A stretch of 64,000 nucleotides of DNA from Pseudomonadota bacterium (GCA_021324855.1 JAJPIG010000029.1:1-64000); one strand, 5' to 3'; shown: positions 18,194-27,998, numbered from the stretch's first letter. Notes: generated from the sequence alone by a model not told the origin. Numbers and translations: made by a program.

Positions 18194-18907
18194 ATGCGCG
18201 TGCGTCAAGGTCGAATCTGGAAGGAAATCGCTTTCGCTGCGCTCATGACCATAATTGGACTCGCGCTGAGCCCGAGCCTGGATCGCGCAGCGAACAATCC
18301 GGCTGGGCAAGTTACCGTTCCTGAGTCCGCCTTGGATTCTTTGATCGGGGAGCCGAACCAGCATTTCGATCGAGCGGCCAAGCATTACGCCAATGGCGAC
18401 ACCGACGCGGCGGCATCGGAGATCCGAGCCGCGGCGGCGCTGATTCGGATCGAGGCGGGGCGTGGGAGCGCATCGGACGCAGCCAAACTGACCACCACAT
18501 CGACCGATCTCGATACGCTGGCCGGCAATGTCGCGAACGGCAATGTTGGCTCGCGGCGCGATCTCGACCTTGCGTTTGCGCGCGCCGACCTTGCCTTGGC
18601 GAGCCATTACCGCTCGATGGCCAATCAGGCTCTGGCCGACAAGGATCGCGCCGGCGCGGTGCGATGGCTCAAGGCGGCTGGCGACTGCGTGGACGAGGCC
18701 GCCGCTTGGACCGGACGAACACCATCTGGCGCCGAGGCCCAGGTGTCGGACCAGATGCATGCGCTTCAGGCGAAGATTCGTACCAGCGCCAACTGGAGTT
18801 ACGATGAGGGCAAGAAGGGCATCGGTTATCTGGGCGCGCAGATACAGTATCTTGGCCAGCAGATGCAGAATTTCGGCGCTTCAGGCGGCAAAGGCCGTGG
18901 GAACTGA
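18194..18907 (+). CDS. Hypothetical exported helical protein
   Basis: A 237-residue protein with an N-terminal signal or anchor (IAFAALMTIIGLALSPS, about residues 12-29) and a helical, alanine-rich body containing FDRAAKHYANGDTDAAASEIRAAAALIRIEA (TPR-like in flavour), several further helices, and an end with GIGYLGAQIQYLGQQMQNFG. I do not recognise a family; there is some similarity in style to stress-related YfdX-type helical proteins but not enough to name it. GGAGGA at 18185-18190 lies very close to ATG 18194; GTG 18200 is a better-spaced alternative. It follows groESL but is behind a terminator. Confidence 0.6.
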   Translation: MRVRQGRIWKEIAFAALMTIIGLALSPSLDRAANNPAGQVTVPESALDSLIGEPNQHFDRAAKHYANGDTDAAASEIRAAAALIRIEAGRGSASDAAKLTTTSTDLDTLAGNVANGNVGSRRDLDLAFARADLALASHYRSMANQALADKDRAGAVRWLKAAGDCVDEAAAWTGRTPSGAEAQVSDQMHALQAKIRTSANWSYDEGKKGIGYLGAQIQYLGQQMQNFGASGGKGRGN

Positions 18908-19014
18908 GTGAATCGCGCCGCGACCGCCGGAGTCGAAGTCTTTGCCGTGCGGAATCGATCGGTTATCGTGTTAGCCCTGCCGATTAGTCTTCATCGAAAG
19001 GGGAGTTTGCTGCT

Positions 19015-19299
19015 ATGCGATTTCGTAACCTGCTCATCGGTTCCGCGATGGTTTCCGCGATGACCCTCGGCGCAGCCTGTTCATCGTCGAGTACCACCGC
19101 CGTGGCGCCGCCGCCACCACCGCCTCCGCCGCCCGCGCCCGTTACCACCAGCTCGACCAGCAGCAGCACCAGCACGAGCACGATTACGAGGACAGAGCCG
19201 GATGGAACTGTCGTCAAAGAGACTACGGTAACGACTATGAACAACGGCCGCATCCAGCAGAAGCAGGTGACCACGACCTACGAGTATCCGGCGCGTTGA
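19015..19299 (+). CDS. Small exported protein with Pro and Ser/Thr tracts
   Basis: A 94-residue protein. Residues 1-22 form a signal peptide ending in LGAAC, a weak lipobox (Cys22), so it may be a lipoprotein. Nine consecutive prolines (residues 32-40, bases 19108-19134) are followed by a Thr/Ser tract (44-58) and a short beta-like tail with DGTVVKETTVTTMNNGRIQQ. The tracts make an extended linker that would hold the tail away from the membrane. No family recognised. Preceded by AAAGGGGAG. Confidence 0.62.
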   Translation: MRFRNLLIGSAMVSAMTLGAACSSSSTTAVAPPPPPPPPPAPVTTSSTSSSTSTSTITRTEPDGTVVKETTVTTMNNGRIQQKQVTTTYEYPAR

Positions 19300-19367
19300 A
19301 AACCGCGCCCCGCTTTATGGTAATGCTCATCGAACCGCGCATGGTTCCTGGCCCGGGGAAGAGATGA

Positions 19368-19910
19368 GTGAGGACCGAAACCGCATCCGTTGAGATTGCT
19401 ACCGCCCCGCGCAGGTTTGCGCGATGGCTCGCGCACGAGGGCGAGGCGATTGCGCCATCGGCGATCTTCTTTCTCGCGGGTTTCGGGTTGATCCTGCTGA
19501 TGGTCAAGCTGTTCGTCGCGCAGTATTCGATCGAGCTGCGCGTGATCTCCAACGCGATCGTCGGCGCGCTCATCGCCGCCAAAGTCTCGCTCATCCTCGA
19601 TCGGCTGGACTGGGCGCGTTCCCACGGCTACCCGCGCGCGGTGGTTGTCGCGGGCAAGGTCACCGGCTACACGATCTGCGTGGTGGTGCTCGGCCTTGCC
19701 GAGCATATGATCGACGGCTGGCGCGAAAGCGGATCCTTCCACGGCGGCCTGCTGCTGTTCGATCAGAGGTTCCATGCGAGCCGCTTTTTCGCGATTGTGA
19801 TGTGCGTCGCGATACTGTTCACGATCTTCTTCGTGATGCAGGAGGTGAACCGCCGCTTGGGTGCAGGCCAAATGTACGAGCTGTTCTTCGAACGTCCGCG
19901 CGCCCGCTAG
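19368..19910 (+). CDS. Hypothetical membrane protein with four helices
   Basis: A 180-residue protein with four predicted transmembrane segments, at about residues 30-53 (AIFFLAGFGLILLMVKLF), 60-80 (ISNAIVGALIAAKVSLIL), 89-112 (AVVVAGKVTGYTICVVVLGL) and 138-160 (FFAIVMCVAILFTIFFVM), and charged loops between. Start is GTG 19368 with GGGGAAGAG upstream. Family not recognised. Its end is convergent with the lipoprotein gene at 19912, leaving one base between the stops. Confidence 0.65.
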   Translation: MRTETASVEIATAPRRFARWLAHEGEAIAPSAIFFLAGFGLILLMVKLFVAQYSIELRVISNAIVGALIAAKVSLILDRLDWARSHGYPRAVVVAGKVTGYTICVVVLGLAEHMIDGWRESGSFHGGLLLFDQRFHASRFFAIVMCVAILFTIFFVMQEVNRRLGAGQMYELFFERPRAR

Positions 19911-19911
19911 C

Positions 19912-20352
19912 TCAGAGCACTTGCCGGCATATGAATGCGGCTGCGGCATTCTGCGGCTCGCGCTTGTGATAGAGGACGAATTGCGCGGTGCCGATGTAAA
20001 GCCGGCCGAGGCAGGTGACCACTGGCATGTCGACCACGCCGCTCAGCGGTTCGGCGAAATCGGGGCGCGCGCGTCCGAGCGCGTCGAGCACTTCGATATA
20101 GCCGGAAGCGAAAATGACAAAGCCGGTCGGCGCATCGAAGCGCCAGCGACCGTTCGAGACCACGTGCTTGCCGCCGGCGCGCATCGTCACGGTTTGCGTG
20201 AAGGCGCCATCGGGCCGGAGCGTAAGCGTCTCCGAAGCAACCGGGTAATCGGCGACGTAGGTGCCGTAAACCGCGGCGACATCCGTCGCCTTGCAACCGG
20301 CGCTCCCGGCGGCGAGCAAAACGCATGCGAAAAGGAGGGCGTATCGGCTCAT
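19912..20352 (-). CDS. Hypothetical lipoprotein downstream of addA
   Basis: A 146-residue protein with a clear lipoprotein signal (SRYALLFACVLLAAGSAGC, Cys at residue 20) and a small beta-rich body (YGTYVADYPVASETLTLRPDGAFTQTV, NGRWRF). The beta pattern resembles NlpE/META-type lipocalin-like folds, but I cannot assign a family. The ATG at 20352 overlaps the addA stop by four bases, so translation is coupled to the helicase-nuclease gene, an odd pairing for an envelope protein. Confidence 0.68.
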   Translation of the reverse strand: MSRYALLFACVLLAAGSAGCKATDVAAVYGTYVADYPVASETLTLRPDGAFTQTVTMRAGGKHVVSNGRWRFDAPTGFVIFASGYIEVLDALGRARPDFAEPLSGVVDMPVVTCLGRLYIGTAQFVLYHKREPQNAAAAFICRQVL

Positions 20353-23300
20353 GATCGGCCGCTCCAGCATCGCGAGACGTAACCGCATCCGAGGCGTCGG
20401 CATTCGGAAGATGAAGCAGGTTTTTTCGGCCACGCGTCGAGGATGTCATCGCGAGCGCGTGCATCGAGGATCGCGCGCCCGAGCGCGAGAATATGGTTTT
20501 GAATAACGGCAGCATCTGAGGCCGGCAGCTCGCGACGTTCGGTGCGATCCCGGATGTAAATAATCTCTGCACCGATTTCGCATCCGGGATATCGCTGCGA
20601 AGCCGCCAGCGCGTAGCACCGCAACTGCGTCTCGTAGTCGCCATCGTGCGCATGCGCATACTTGTAGTCGCGGACCAAAAGACGCGCATCGCGCTCGACC
20701 AGCGCATCGATCTGTCCCCGCACGAACACCGTCATTCCATCTTCCACGAGTCGCATCAGAAACGGAATTTCCCGTCCGATGATCTTGCCATCCTCGCCGG
20801 TATGCTCGTTGACATAGCGGACGAGGTCGCGGACCAAGGCCTCGCGCCAAACGCGATTGAGCGGGGCCTCGGCGGCGACCGCATCGATCATTTCACGGAT
20901 CGCCGGTTCGACCCGGCCGCCTGCGGCGGCCGGGTCGAACCGCTCCAGTACGGCATGCGCGATGGCGCCCATAGTGGTGGCGGGGCCGCCAGGCGTGACG
21001 CTTAGCGCCGCGCCCGGCGGCCCCTCCGGCAGACCCAGCTCGTACCGCAGGTAGAACTGCCGCGGACAGCGCGCGAAGTCGTTGAGCTGGCTCACGCTCG
21101 CCGCGACCTCGCGCACCGCCGGCGCACGGAAGCGCAGGCGGCGCGCGGCGGTCGCGAACAACTCGCGCGCGGCGTCAGGATCGGGCGACGGGGCGCGATG
21201 GAAGTGCGGACGGTTTACGAGGTCTTCAGCGCGATGGACAAGGAGCGGGATGCGACATTGCGGGGTATTGAGTTCAACGCGCATCGGCGACGCTGCGTGA
21301 GCGGAAAACTTGCGCAGCGCGTCAACACCGATCGCCTCGCGCACAATCGCAGCCCAGTATTTGTCCGTGCTGCCCTCGCTTAGGATCAGGCGGTCGCGCG
21401 CGCGAGTGATCGCGACGTAAAGAATTCGCGCAGACTCAGCCTTTTCCTGGTCGGCGACGCTTTCGCGATATTCATCCAAAAGGAAATTTGGAAGCGATTC
21501 CTCGGAGATGCCGGCGGTAGCGCGCAGGAGCAGTCCCGCGTGTGGTGACATGAGGAAATCGTAAGGGGCGTTTGGGGGCTGCCGGCCGATATCGCCGACG
21601 AAAACGATCGGAAATTCAAGCCCCTTGGCCTGGTGGATCGTCATCAGGCGCACGACATTTTCATGCTCGCCGATGATCTGCGCCTGCGGTTCCAGCGGTT
21701 CCTCCGCGACCAGACGGCGCAGATGGTCGACGAACTGGACCAGGCCAAAAAACGAATGGCTCTGGAACGCACGCGCCATTTCGACCAACTTGCGCACGTT
21801 CGCCGCGCGTTGGCGTCCGTCGTCGAGGCCGAGTTGGACGGCTTCAAAACGGGTCACCTCGAGCGCGCGCTCGATGATGGCGGTCAGCGACATTCGCTCG
21901 CGCATCGCGCGCAGATCTGCCAATGCCGCATGCGCGGCGAGGACGGCTTCGCGTTCCTCGGCGAGCCACTCGAAGCGTTCGTGCGAATCGTTGAACAGCG
22001 CGCAGATCGATCGCGGCGCACGATCGGGTTCGCGCCCGGTTTCTAGATGAAGCGCGATCGCGAACAGGCATTGATCGGAGATGCCGAAAAGGGGCGAGCG
22101 CAGCGCGGCGGTAAGCGCAATTGAATCCTCGGGGTTGACGATCGTCGCCAGCAGCGAGGCGAGGTCGAGCACCTCGGGCGAGCCGTAAAATCCGCGTCCC
22201 TTGATGGTGTAGGAGGGGACGCCGGCGGCGCGCAGCGCGCGTTCATAGATCGCGACCTGTTCGAATGAGCGCAGCAGGATTGCGATGTCACCGAAACAAG
22301 CCCCCCGCGGCGCGTTGTTCCCTGGATCGGTCACGCACTCGCGACCCTCGACAATCGCAACTATCCGCGAGGCGATCGCGGCCGCCTCGCGCTCGCGGCG
22401 TTCGCGGGCGCCCTTCACCGACGGAGTCAGAATCAGTTCGACGGCGGGCTCATCGCGTTGAGCATCGCGATGATGCACCAGCCGATGATCGTCGGACCAT
22501 ACGATTCTGTAATCCTGGCGAGGGCCATCCTGCGGACGCATCGCGCGTGCGGCGATCTGGTTGACGAATTCGAGGATCGGTCGGAGCGAGCGGCGATTCT
22601 GCCGCAGAGGCCGCACCGCCGCCGCAGGTTTGCGAGGGTTGTTGAAGACCCGAACGTCGGCGCCCCGGAAACGATAGATCGATTGCTTCTCGTCGCCGAC
22701 GATGAACAACTCCGGCCGCGGCGGATCGCCTTCGGCCAGCAGGCGCACGATCTGGTCCTGGATTGGATCAGTATCCTGGTATTCGTCAACCAGCAGCGCG
22801 GATAATTCCCGACGGTAGGCCGCAGCGATTTCACCGCGCTCCTCCAGCAAGTTGCGGCATCGCACAAGCAGGTCATCGAAGGTCGCGACATTGTTTTCGC
22901 GGCGACGGTTGTCAAGATCGCGCGCTAGATCCGCGATCAGCGAGGCGGTTTCGCGCGTGAGCGGCGCAGCGCATGCGGCCCCATACGCCTCGCGGATCGC
23001 CTCCGCAGCGGCTCTGATTGCTCCTACCACCGACTTGAGGTCCTGCTTGCGCGCATCCGGCATCGCCTTTATCAGCAAGTCGAGTACGCCGAATTCGTCG
23101 AACGGAGAGTCGGGGCGAAGTCGCCTAATTGCGCAGCGCAGCTCGGGCCACGCAATACTGAGGTCGTGCAGTTTCTCGCCTGCGACTCCGCCGATCCCGC
23201 GCATCTTCACGAGATCGTCAACCAAATCGATAAGGTGCGCGATGTCTTTTGCGATTTGCGCGCCGCGAGCGCCAAGCAAGGCGGCGCTGGCATCGCCCTT

Positions 23301-23906
23301 TTCGATCAGCCATTCGGGCGGATGGCCGAGGCGATCGAGCTCCCTGACCAGGCGAACCGCGGTCGGCACTGCGCCTTCGGTACGGCCGGCGCCCTCGAGA
23401 CCGCGCACGCGGACCAGACGTTGCGCCGCAGGATCGCCGCGCCGGACACGATCGACGATAAACGCGCGGCATCGGTCCTCGACGAACGTTGCCGTCTCGA
23501 GATCGTCGAGAATCTCAAAACCAGGAGCGAGACCGGCTTCGAGCGGATGTTCGCGCAGGATGCGGCCGCAAAACGCGTGAATGGTCGAGAGACGGGCGAG
23601 GCCGAGCTTGCGGCGCGCCGTGATCAGCCGGGTACGCAACGGTCCCTCGGTTTCGCACCCGACCCGCATATCGAGGACCTCGGCGATGCGCCGGCGCATG
23701 TCGGCGGTCGCCTTCTCGGTGTAGGTGATCGCGGCGATGGCTTCGGGAGCGACGGGCGCGCGGCCCTGGATGTCGCCGGCCAGCAATGCGACGAAGCGCT
23801 GCGCCAGCACCTCAGTTTTTCCCGAGCCGGCCGAGGCGCGAACGATTACATGGCCGGGCGCGAAGACGGCGGCGCGCTGCTCGTCGGTGAGTTCGCTCAC
23901 GGCCAT
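20349..23906 (-). CDS. addA: AddA-like helicase-nuclease
   Basis: An 1185-residue UvrD/RecB-like superfamily 1A helicase with C-terminal nuclease. Walker A ASAGSGKTEVLAQRF is at about residues 24-38; DEYQDTDPIQ (motif II), VGDEKQSIYRFRGAD (III), MTIHQAKGLEFPIVFVGD (V) and ILYVAITRARDRL (VI) are intact. The RecB-type PD-(D/E)XK nuclease near the end has the catalytic VRDYKYA and QLRCYALA. Cysteines in FARCPRQFYL and near the C-terminus (CRRLGCGYVSRC) could bind a 4Fe-4S cluster, more often reported for AddB. With AddB it should process double-strand breaks for recombination. It starts three bases after addB. Confidence 0.9.
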   Translation of the reverse strand: MAVSELTDEQRAAVFAPGHVIVRASAGSGKTEVLAQRFVALLAGDIQGRAPVAPEAIAAITYTEKATADMRRRIAEVLDMRVGCETEGPLRTRLITARRKLGLARLSTIHAFCGRILREHPLEAGLAPGFEILDDLETATFVEDRCRAFIVDRVRRGDPAAQRLVRVRGLEGAGRTEGAVPTAVRLVRELDRLGHPPEWLIEKGDASAALLGARGAQIAKDIAHLIDLVDDLVKMRGIGGVAGEKLHDLSIAWPELRCAIRRLRPDSPFDEFGVLDLLIKAMPDARKQDLKSVVGAIRAAAEAIREAYGAACAAPLTRETASLIADLARDLDNRRRENNVATFDDLLVRCRNLLEERGEIAAAYRRELSALLVDEYQDTDPIQDQIVRLLAEGDPPRPELFIVGDEKQSIYRFRGADVRVFNNPRKPAAAVRPLRQNRRSLRPILEFVNQIAARAMRPQDGPRQDYRIVWSDDHRLVHHRDAQRDEPAVELILTPSVKGARERREREAAAIASRIVAIVEGRECVTDPGNNAPRGACFGDIAILLRSFEQVAIYERALRAAGVPSYTIKGRGFYGSPEVLDLASLLATIVNPEDSIALTAALRSPLFGISDQCLFAIALHLETGREPDRAPRSICALFNDSHERFEWLAEEREAVLAAHAALADLRAMRERMSLTAIIERALEVTRFEAVQLGLDDGRQRAANVRKLVEMARAFQSHSFFGLVQFVDHLRRLVAEEPLEPQAQIIGEHENVVRLMTIHQAKGLEFPIVFVGDIGRQPPNAPYDFLMSPHAGLLLRATAGISEESLPNFLLDEYRESVADQEKAESARILYVAITRARDRLILSEGSTDKYWAAIVREAIGVDALRKFSAHAASPMRVELNTPQCRIPLLVHRAEDLVNRPHFHRAPSPDPDAARELFATAARRLRFRAPAVREVAASVSQLNDFARCPRQFYLRYELGLPEGPPGAALSVTPGGPATTMGAIAHAVLERFDPAAAGGRVEPAIREMIDAVAAEAPLNRVWREALVRDLVRYVNEHTGEDGKIIGREIPFLMRLVEDGMTVFVRGQIDALVERDARLLVRDYKYAHAHDGDYETQLRCYALAASQRYPGCEIGAEIIYIRDRTERRELPASDAAVIQNHILALGRAILDARARDDILDAWPKKPASSSECRRLGCGYVSRCWSGRS

Positions 23907-23909
23907 CGC

Positions 23910-26900
23910 TCAGAGGTTCCTGCGCTGGAAATTACGGCAGACCGGTCGATACGGACAGTGATCAGAACAGTGGCGAGGATCGACGTCGAACCGGCCGGCG
24001 CTCGCCTCACGCACGATCGCAACGATCCGATCAGCGACCGGATCGTCGATGCGCTCGCGGGCGTCGTTAGCCGGATCGACGAGGTCGGACGGAATCTCTT
24101 TAATGAGCTCCGGTTGGCGGCCGCGCAGAAGCAGGTAGCCGCCTTCGAGCTTCACGTCAGGGGCGAGCTCGGATCGAAACTCCTCGAGCGCCCCCATCAG
24201 GTAAACGGGAATCTGGAAAGCAATCCTGCCGAACTCGCGCTTTTCGGGATCGATGAGCGGCCTGTAGGTATCGGGCTTGCGCGCGCGTTTGTAGTCGATG
24301 ACGCGAATTCGCTCGATTCGGCCGGCGCGCCGGTGAAGTTCGAGGCGATCGATGCGGCCATGAATCGGCAGGTCCGGCCCGCCCGCGCGATCGCGCAGCA
24401 CGAACCTGAACTCGTGCTCGGAGCGAAGCTCGGCGTCGGGCGATCGCGCGAGCATTGCGAGGTGGTAATCGGCGGCGCGTTCCGCTACGCGCCGGATGGT
24501 CTCCCACTCGAGATCGAAGAAATCGCGGTCGCGCGCCTGCGCACGCTTTTCGCCGTGAATTTCCTTGAGCAACGGACCGACGAGCGCGCGGGCGCGGTCG
24601 ATGGGCTTTGCCTCGATCGCGCCAATCACGCGGTACAACACTTCATGCATCAGGCTGCCGGATTCGAGCGCGCTCAGCTCGTAATCCGGTTCGTCTTCAT
24701 CGCGCAGCCGCAGGACGCGTCGGGCGAAAAATTTGAAGCCGCACGCGCCCAGCTCGTCCAGCTGCGTCGGACTCCATCCGCTGGGATCGTCGACCAAAAT
24801 GCGGCGGAGCGCTTCCGACGGCGCGATACGTCCATCGAAGCGGCCTGCGGTCGCGAACTTCGTCGGATCCGGATGGTATAGCCCCTCGGAATCCTCGCGC
24901 GTAGGAAGGGCGAGCCACGCCTCGCGTTGTCGTTCGATGGCGGAGCGTCGCGCGATCGAATCGAGCGTGGCGCGGTCCATAATGCACTCGGCGCCCGGTA
25001 ATTCAAGCCGGCGATCGAAGGCGGCCCGCTCGAGAAATTCCTCGCGTGCGAAGCAGTTATTGGTTTGTATAAAGCTTCCGGCGGAAACATCGATGATTCG
25101 ATGCTCGTCGCCGCCGAGCACGCGCAGGACTTCATCAACAAACGGCGAGCGGACCAAAGGATTGGTTTCGGCGGCGGCGTAAGTAAGCACCACGCGCCGC
25201 GCCGGCATCGACAGAGCAAGAAAAAAAAGGAACGAGTCTTCGGCGTTACGCTGGGCGCGTCCGCGCAGGATGCTTCCCAGTGACGACGGCGCGAAGGCGC
25301 GGAACCGGCGGCGCAGGATGTCCCGCAGGACCGAATTCAGATCACGCCGGATGGTTTCGCTGATGATCGGATCCTCGCCGTGATAAACCGGGAAAGTGCC
25401 TTCGTCGAGGCCGATTACGAACACTAGGTCGAAGTCGAGACCGCGCGCATCCTGCACGGGCATCGCACGCACACCGTCCGAATCGCGCGCATCATCAACG
25501 CCGGGCGCGGCGCCGAGCGACGTTTCCAGCAGGCGCTCGAAATCCGCAGGCTGAATCCCGCCGGCCAGGAGTCCGCGATCGGCGAGTGTGGCAAACTGGT
25601 CGAGGATCGTCCGAATGCCACCCCAGGCGCGCGCCGCGTCGGTGGGGCTCCCGCCGCGCGCGGGATCAAACTGCAGTGCGGCAAGGATTCTTTCGAAGCG
25701 ATCAAGATGCTCGGCGAGCGTGCCGGGGCTATCGAGCGACGCGAGCGTGTCAGCCAAAAATTCGAGCGTGTACGCGCCGCCCTCGAACCATCGTTGGCGC
25801 CGTTCGAGGCGCTCGCGGTCGGCCGCCGAAGCGCGCGTCAGCGCCTCGGCCATCTCATCGCGATGTCTCTGTAGTGCATCGCGCAACGGCGTTGCGCCTT
25901 CATCGATGTAGCCAATTCCGGCCATCACCCGCACGGCCGCGTCCGCATTATGAATACCGAGATGCGGCGAGCGTAGAATGGCGATTAGATCATCGCGGCG
26001 ATAGCCGTCGCGCGGCGCGCGCAAGAGGTTGAGCAGCAAGCGCGCGGTCGGCGTGGTCATGAGCGGCGCGTTGTGATGCACGGCGAGTGGGATGCGATAA
26101 CGCCGGAAGACGGTGCGCAGATGGTCGGCGTAGGGCGCGAGGTCGCGCGCCACGATTGCGATGCGCGCCGGAGGAATGCCTTCGCGCGCTTCAAGTTGAC
26201 GTCGAATCTCGCGCGCGACGTGTTCGACCTCGCCCAGGCGCGAGGGCGCGCGCACGATCTCCAGCGTCGAGTCGGGCGGCGGCGCATCCTGCGGCGGTTC
26301 CGTAAACAGATGCTCGAGCACGAAGCCCAAAGCGCCGGGCCGACCGCCGCGCCGGATGAACTCGGGCAGCACCTGGTCGGCGATGGATTCCTCGGCGACG
26401 AAACGGTTCCAGGTTAGATCGGCGAACCGTGTCGCATCGACGTTACGCGGACTGGCCTGGATCGTAATCGATGCGTCGCCGACCACGCGAATGAGCGCGG
26501 TGACGATCATGAACTGGAGGATGCTGAAATCGTAAATTTCCGCGATCGTCACGCGTGTGATGCCTTCGAGCGCCGCGGGGCGGCGGCTGCGCCGCTCGGC
26601 ATCGTGCAACATTTCCAGTACGGTCGATTCGCGATCGTGGGCATCAGCAAGCCGATGACGCGCGAGAATCGCCTCGTACTCAGCGAAGATCGCAACTACG
26701 GCTGCGAGGCGACCCGCGCTCTTGAGCTTTCGGATCGCTTCGGTGAAATCCTCAGGCTTGAGCGCGGCGCTCTTGAACTGGCGGATGAGGCCGTGGACGT
26801 GATCGATGACGCCCGGTACGAGGGGCAGCTCGGAATTGTGCGCGGCGCGGAGCGCCGCTTCGACGATCAGGCGTTCGCCGGCGGTGTCGATCGCGGCGCG

Positions 26901-27047
26901 GTCGTCATGACACTCACGCCATAAACGCCGGACGAGCTGCGGAAATGTGAACAGACGGTAATCCCACGCGCAGCCCTGCGCGCTTTCGCGCCGAAGCACA
27001 TCTTCGACCTTGTGAGAGGTCGGGTAGATCGAAAGGACGCGGTCCAT
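23910..27047 (-). CDS. addB: AddB-like nuclease subunit
   Basis: A 1045-residue partner of AddA. The N-terminal helicase-like part lacks a working P-loop (YPTSHKVEDVL where Walker A would be), as in known AddB proteins. The C-terminal PD-(D/E)XK nuclease shows GSLMHEVLYR, GRIDRLELH, VIDYKRAR and a following Gln/Tyr helix. Four Cys typical of the AddB 4Fe-4S staple are present: one in LGACGFKFFARR and three in CSDHCPYRPVC at the C-terminus. It lies between an SbcD-like gene (88 bases upstream) and addA (3 bases downstream), a compact break-processing unit. Confidence 0.87.
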   Translation of the reverse strand: MDRVLSIYPTSHKVEDVLRRESAQGCAWDYRLFTFPQLVRRLWRECHDDRAAIDTAGERLIVEAALRAAHNSELPLVPGVIDHVHGLIRQFKSAALKPEDFTEAIRKLKSAGRLAAVVAIFAEYEAILARHRLADAHDRESTVLEMLHDAERRSRRPAALEGITRVTIAEIYDFSILQFMIVTALIRVVGDASITIQASPRNVDATRFADLTWNRFVAEESIADQVLPEFIRRGGRPGALGFVLEHLFTEPPQDAPPPDSTLEIVRAPSRLGEVEHVAREIRRQLEAREGIPPARIAIVARDLAPYADHLRTVFRRYRIPLAVHHNAPLMTTPTARLLLNLLRAPRDGYRRDDLIAILRSPHLGIHNADAAVRVMAGIGYIDEGATPLRDALQRHRDEMAEALTRASAADRERLERRQRWFEGGAYTLEFLADTLASLDSPGTLAEHLDRFERILAALQFDPARGGSPTDAARAWGGIRTILDQFATLADRGLLAGGIQPADFERLLETSLGAAPGVDDARDSDGVRAMPVQDARGLDFDLVFVIGLDEGTFPVYHGEDPIISETIRRDLNSVLRDILRRRFRAFAPSSLGSILRGRAQRNAEDSFLFFLALSMPARRVVLTYAAAETNPLVRSPFVDEVLRVLGGDEHRIIDVSAGSFIQTNNCFAREEFLERAAFDRRLELPGAECIMDRATLDSIARRSAIERQREAWLALPTREDSEGLYHPDPTKFATAGRFDGRIAPSEALRRILVDDPSGWSPTQLDELGACGFKFFARRVLRLRDEDEPDYELSALESGSLMHEVLYRVIGAIEAKPIDRARALVGPLLKEIHGEKRAQARDRDFFDLEWETIRRVAERAADYHLAMLARSPDAELRSEHEFRFVLRDRAGGPDLPIHGRIDRLELHRRAGRIERIRVIDYKRARKPDTYRPLIDPEKREFGRIAFQIPVYLMGALEEFRSELAPDVKLEGGYLLLRGRQPELIKEIPSDLVDPANDARERIDDPVADRIVAIVREASAGRFDVDPRHCSDHCPYRPVCRNFQRRNL

Positions 27048-27135
27048 GCCCCTCGCGGATCGATCTTAGTCCCGCACACAGATTTTTGCCGCGTGCCGAC
27101 GCAACGCAAATTCACATACCCTGGAGAGGGCCTGT

Positions 27136-27873
27136 TTACGTCCTGATGACGATCTGCTCGAGGAACGGAGCTTCGCCGCGAACGAACGAGACCCACGCGA
27201 CCGAACCCGCCCCATCGTTCGAATAAAGCGGCGCTGGCGTGCCGCAATAGGCGGCGCGCGTCCCGGCCTGGGAGACATCGTTGAAGACGTGCACATGGCC
27301 GAGCGCGATATAATGATAGGCGCTGGCGGCGATCTCGCCGGCCGTGATGCGCGATGAACGTTCACTCTCGTCGTCAGTGAAGAGCCCGTGTGCGAGTGCG
27401 ATATTCCAGCGGTCGGGCGCCGGCGCGGGTATGCCGGCGAGCGGACGATAATCCGGCGAATGTTCAACCAGCGCACGCCCCCAGAGCCGCGCCGCCAGCG
27501 CGGGGAAGTCGAGCGTGCGTCCTTCGGGTTCAAGTATAAGATGAAGATTTTGCGGGAAGCGCGCCGGCTCGAGCCCTGCATAGATCGATCGCTCGTCGTG
27601 CGCGTCATGATTCCCGGGGACCATTACTACAGGCATCTCCGCCCGCGCGATGGTCTCGAATGCGAAGGCGAGAGCCTCGTCGGCGATGCGGCTCGAATCG
27701 AACAAATCCCCGACGATCAGCAGCAGATCGGCCTCGCGCTCGTTGGCGATCGCGATCACGCGGCTGAACGCGTCACGGAGGCGGCGCCGGATCAAGGCGC
27801 CTTTCGGGCCGCTTCCGACGCTGTCGCTTTCGAGGTGCACATCGGAGGTATGGAGCAACTTGAGCGGGCGCAT
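27136..27873 (-). CDS. SbcD/Mre11-like metallophosphoesterase
   Basis: A 245-residue calcineurin-type phosphoesterase with all five motifs: HTSDVHL, VGDLFDSS, PGNHDAHDE, ALAHGLF and ALGHVHV, which together bind two metal ions. The order and spacing are those of SbcD/Mre11 DNA nucleases, but it stops after the catalytic domain and lacks the long C-terminal part that docks SbcC. No sbcC is in the window. Being first in the addBA operon, it likely works on DNA ends with AddAB. Start MRPLKLLHTSDVHL is standard. Confidence 0.82.
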   Translation of the reverse strand: MRPLKLLHTSDVHLESDSVGSGPKGALIRRRLRDAFSRVIAIANEREADLLLIVGDLFDSSRIADEALAFAFETIARAEMPVVMVPGNHDAHDERSIYAGLEPARFPQNLHLILEPEGRTLDFPALAARLWGRALVEHSPDYRPLAGIPAPAPDRWNIALAHGLFTDDESERSSRITAGEIAASAYHYIALGHVHVFNDVSQAGTRAAYCGTPAPLYSNDGAGSVAWVSFVRGEAPFLEQIVIRT

Positions 27874-27998
27874 TGTTTCTGGCGAAAATCCGTATTGACT
27901 CAGAATCGGGCAGCCGATAGCGATTCTACTGGCTCTTCGCGCGCTCAGCCATACTGATGGGACGCCGCGCCGGGGAGTCGGGGAGGGCAGTTGATCCC

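Noticed and set aside
19108-19170. CCG/CCA and AGC/ACC repeats as a mobile or regulatory repeat
   Set aside because: They are codon-level repeats encoding the proline and Ser/Thr tracts of the small exported protein.
23166-24881. A 571-codon plus-strand open frame opposite addA/addB
   Set aside because: It spans the ends of two well-supported genes on the other strand, has no recognisable domain, and such long shadow frames are common in GC-rich DNA.
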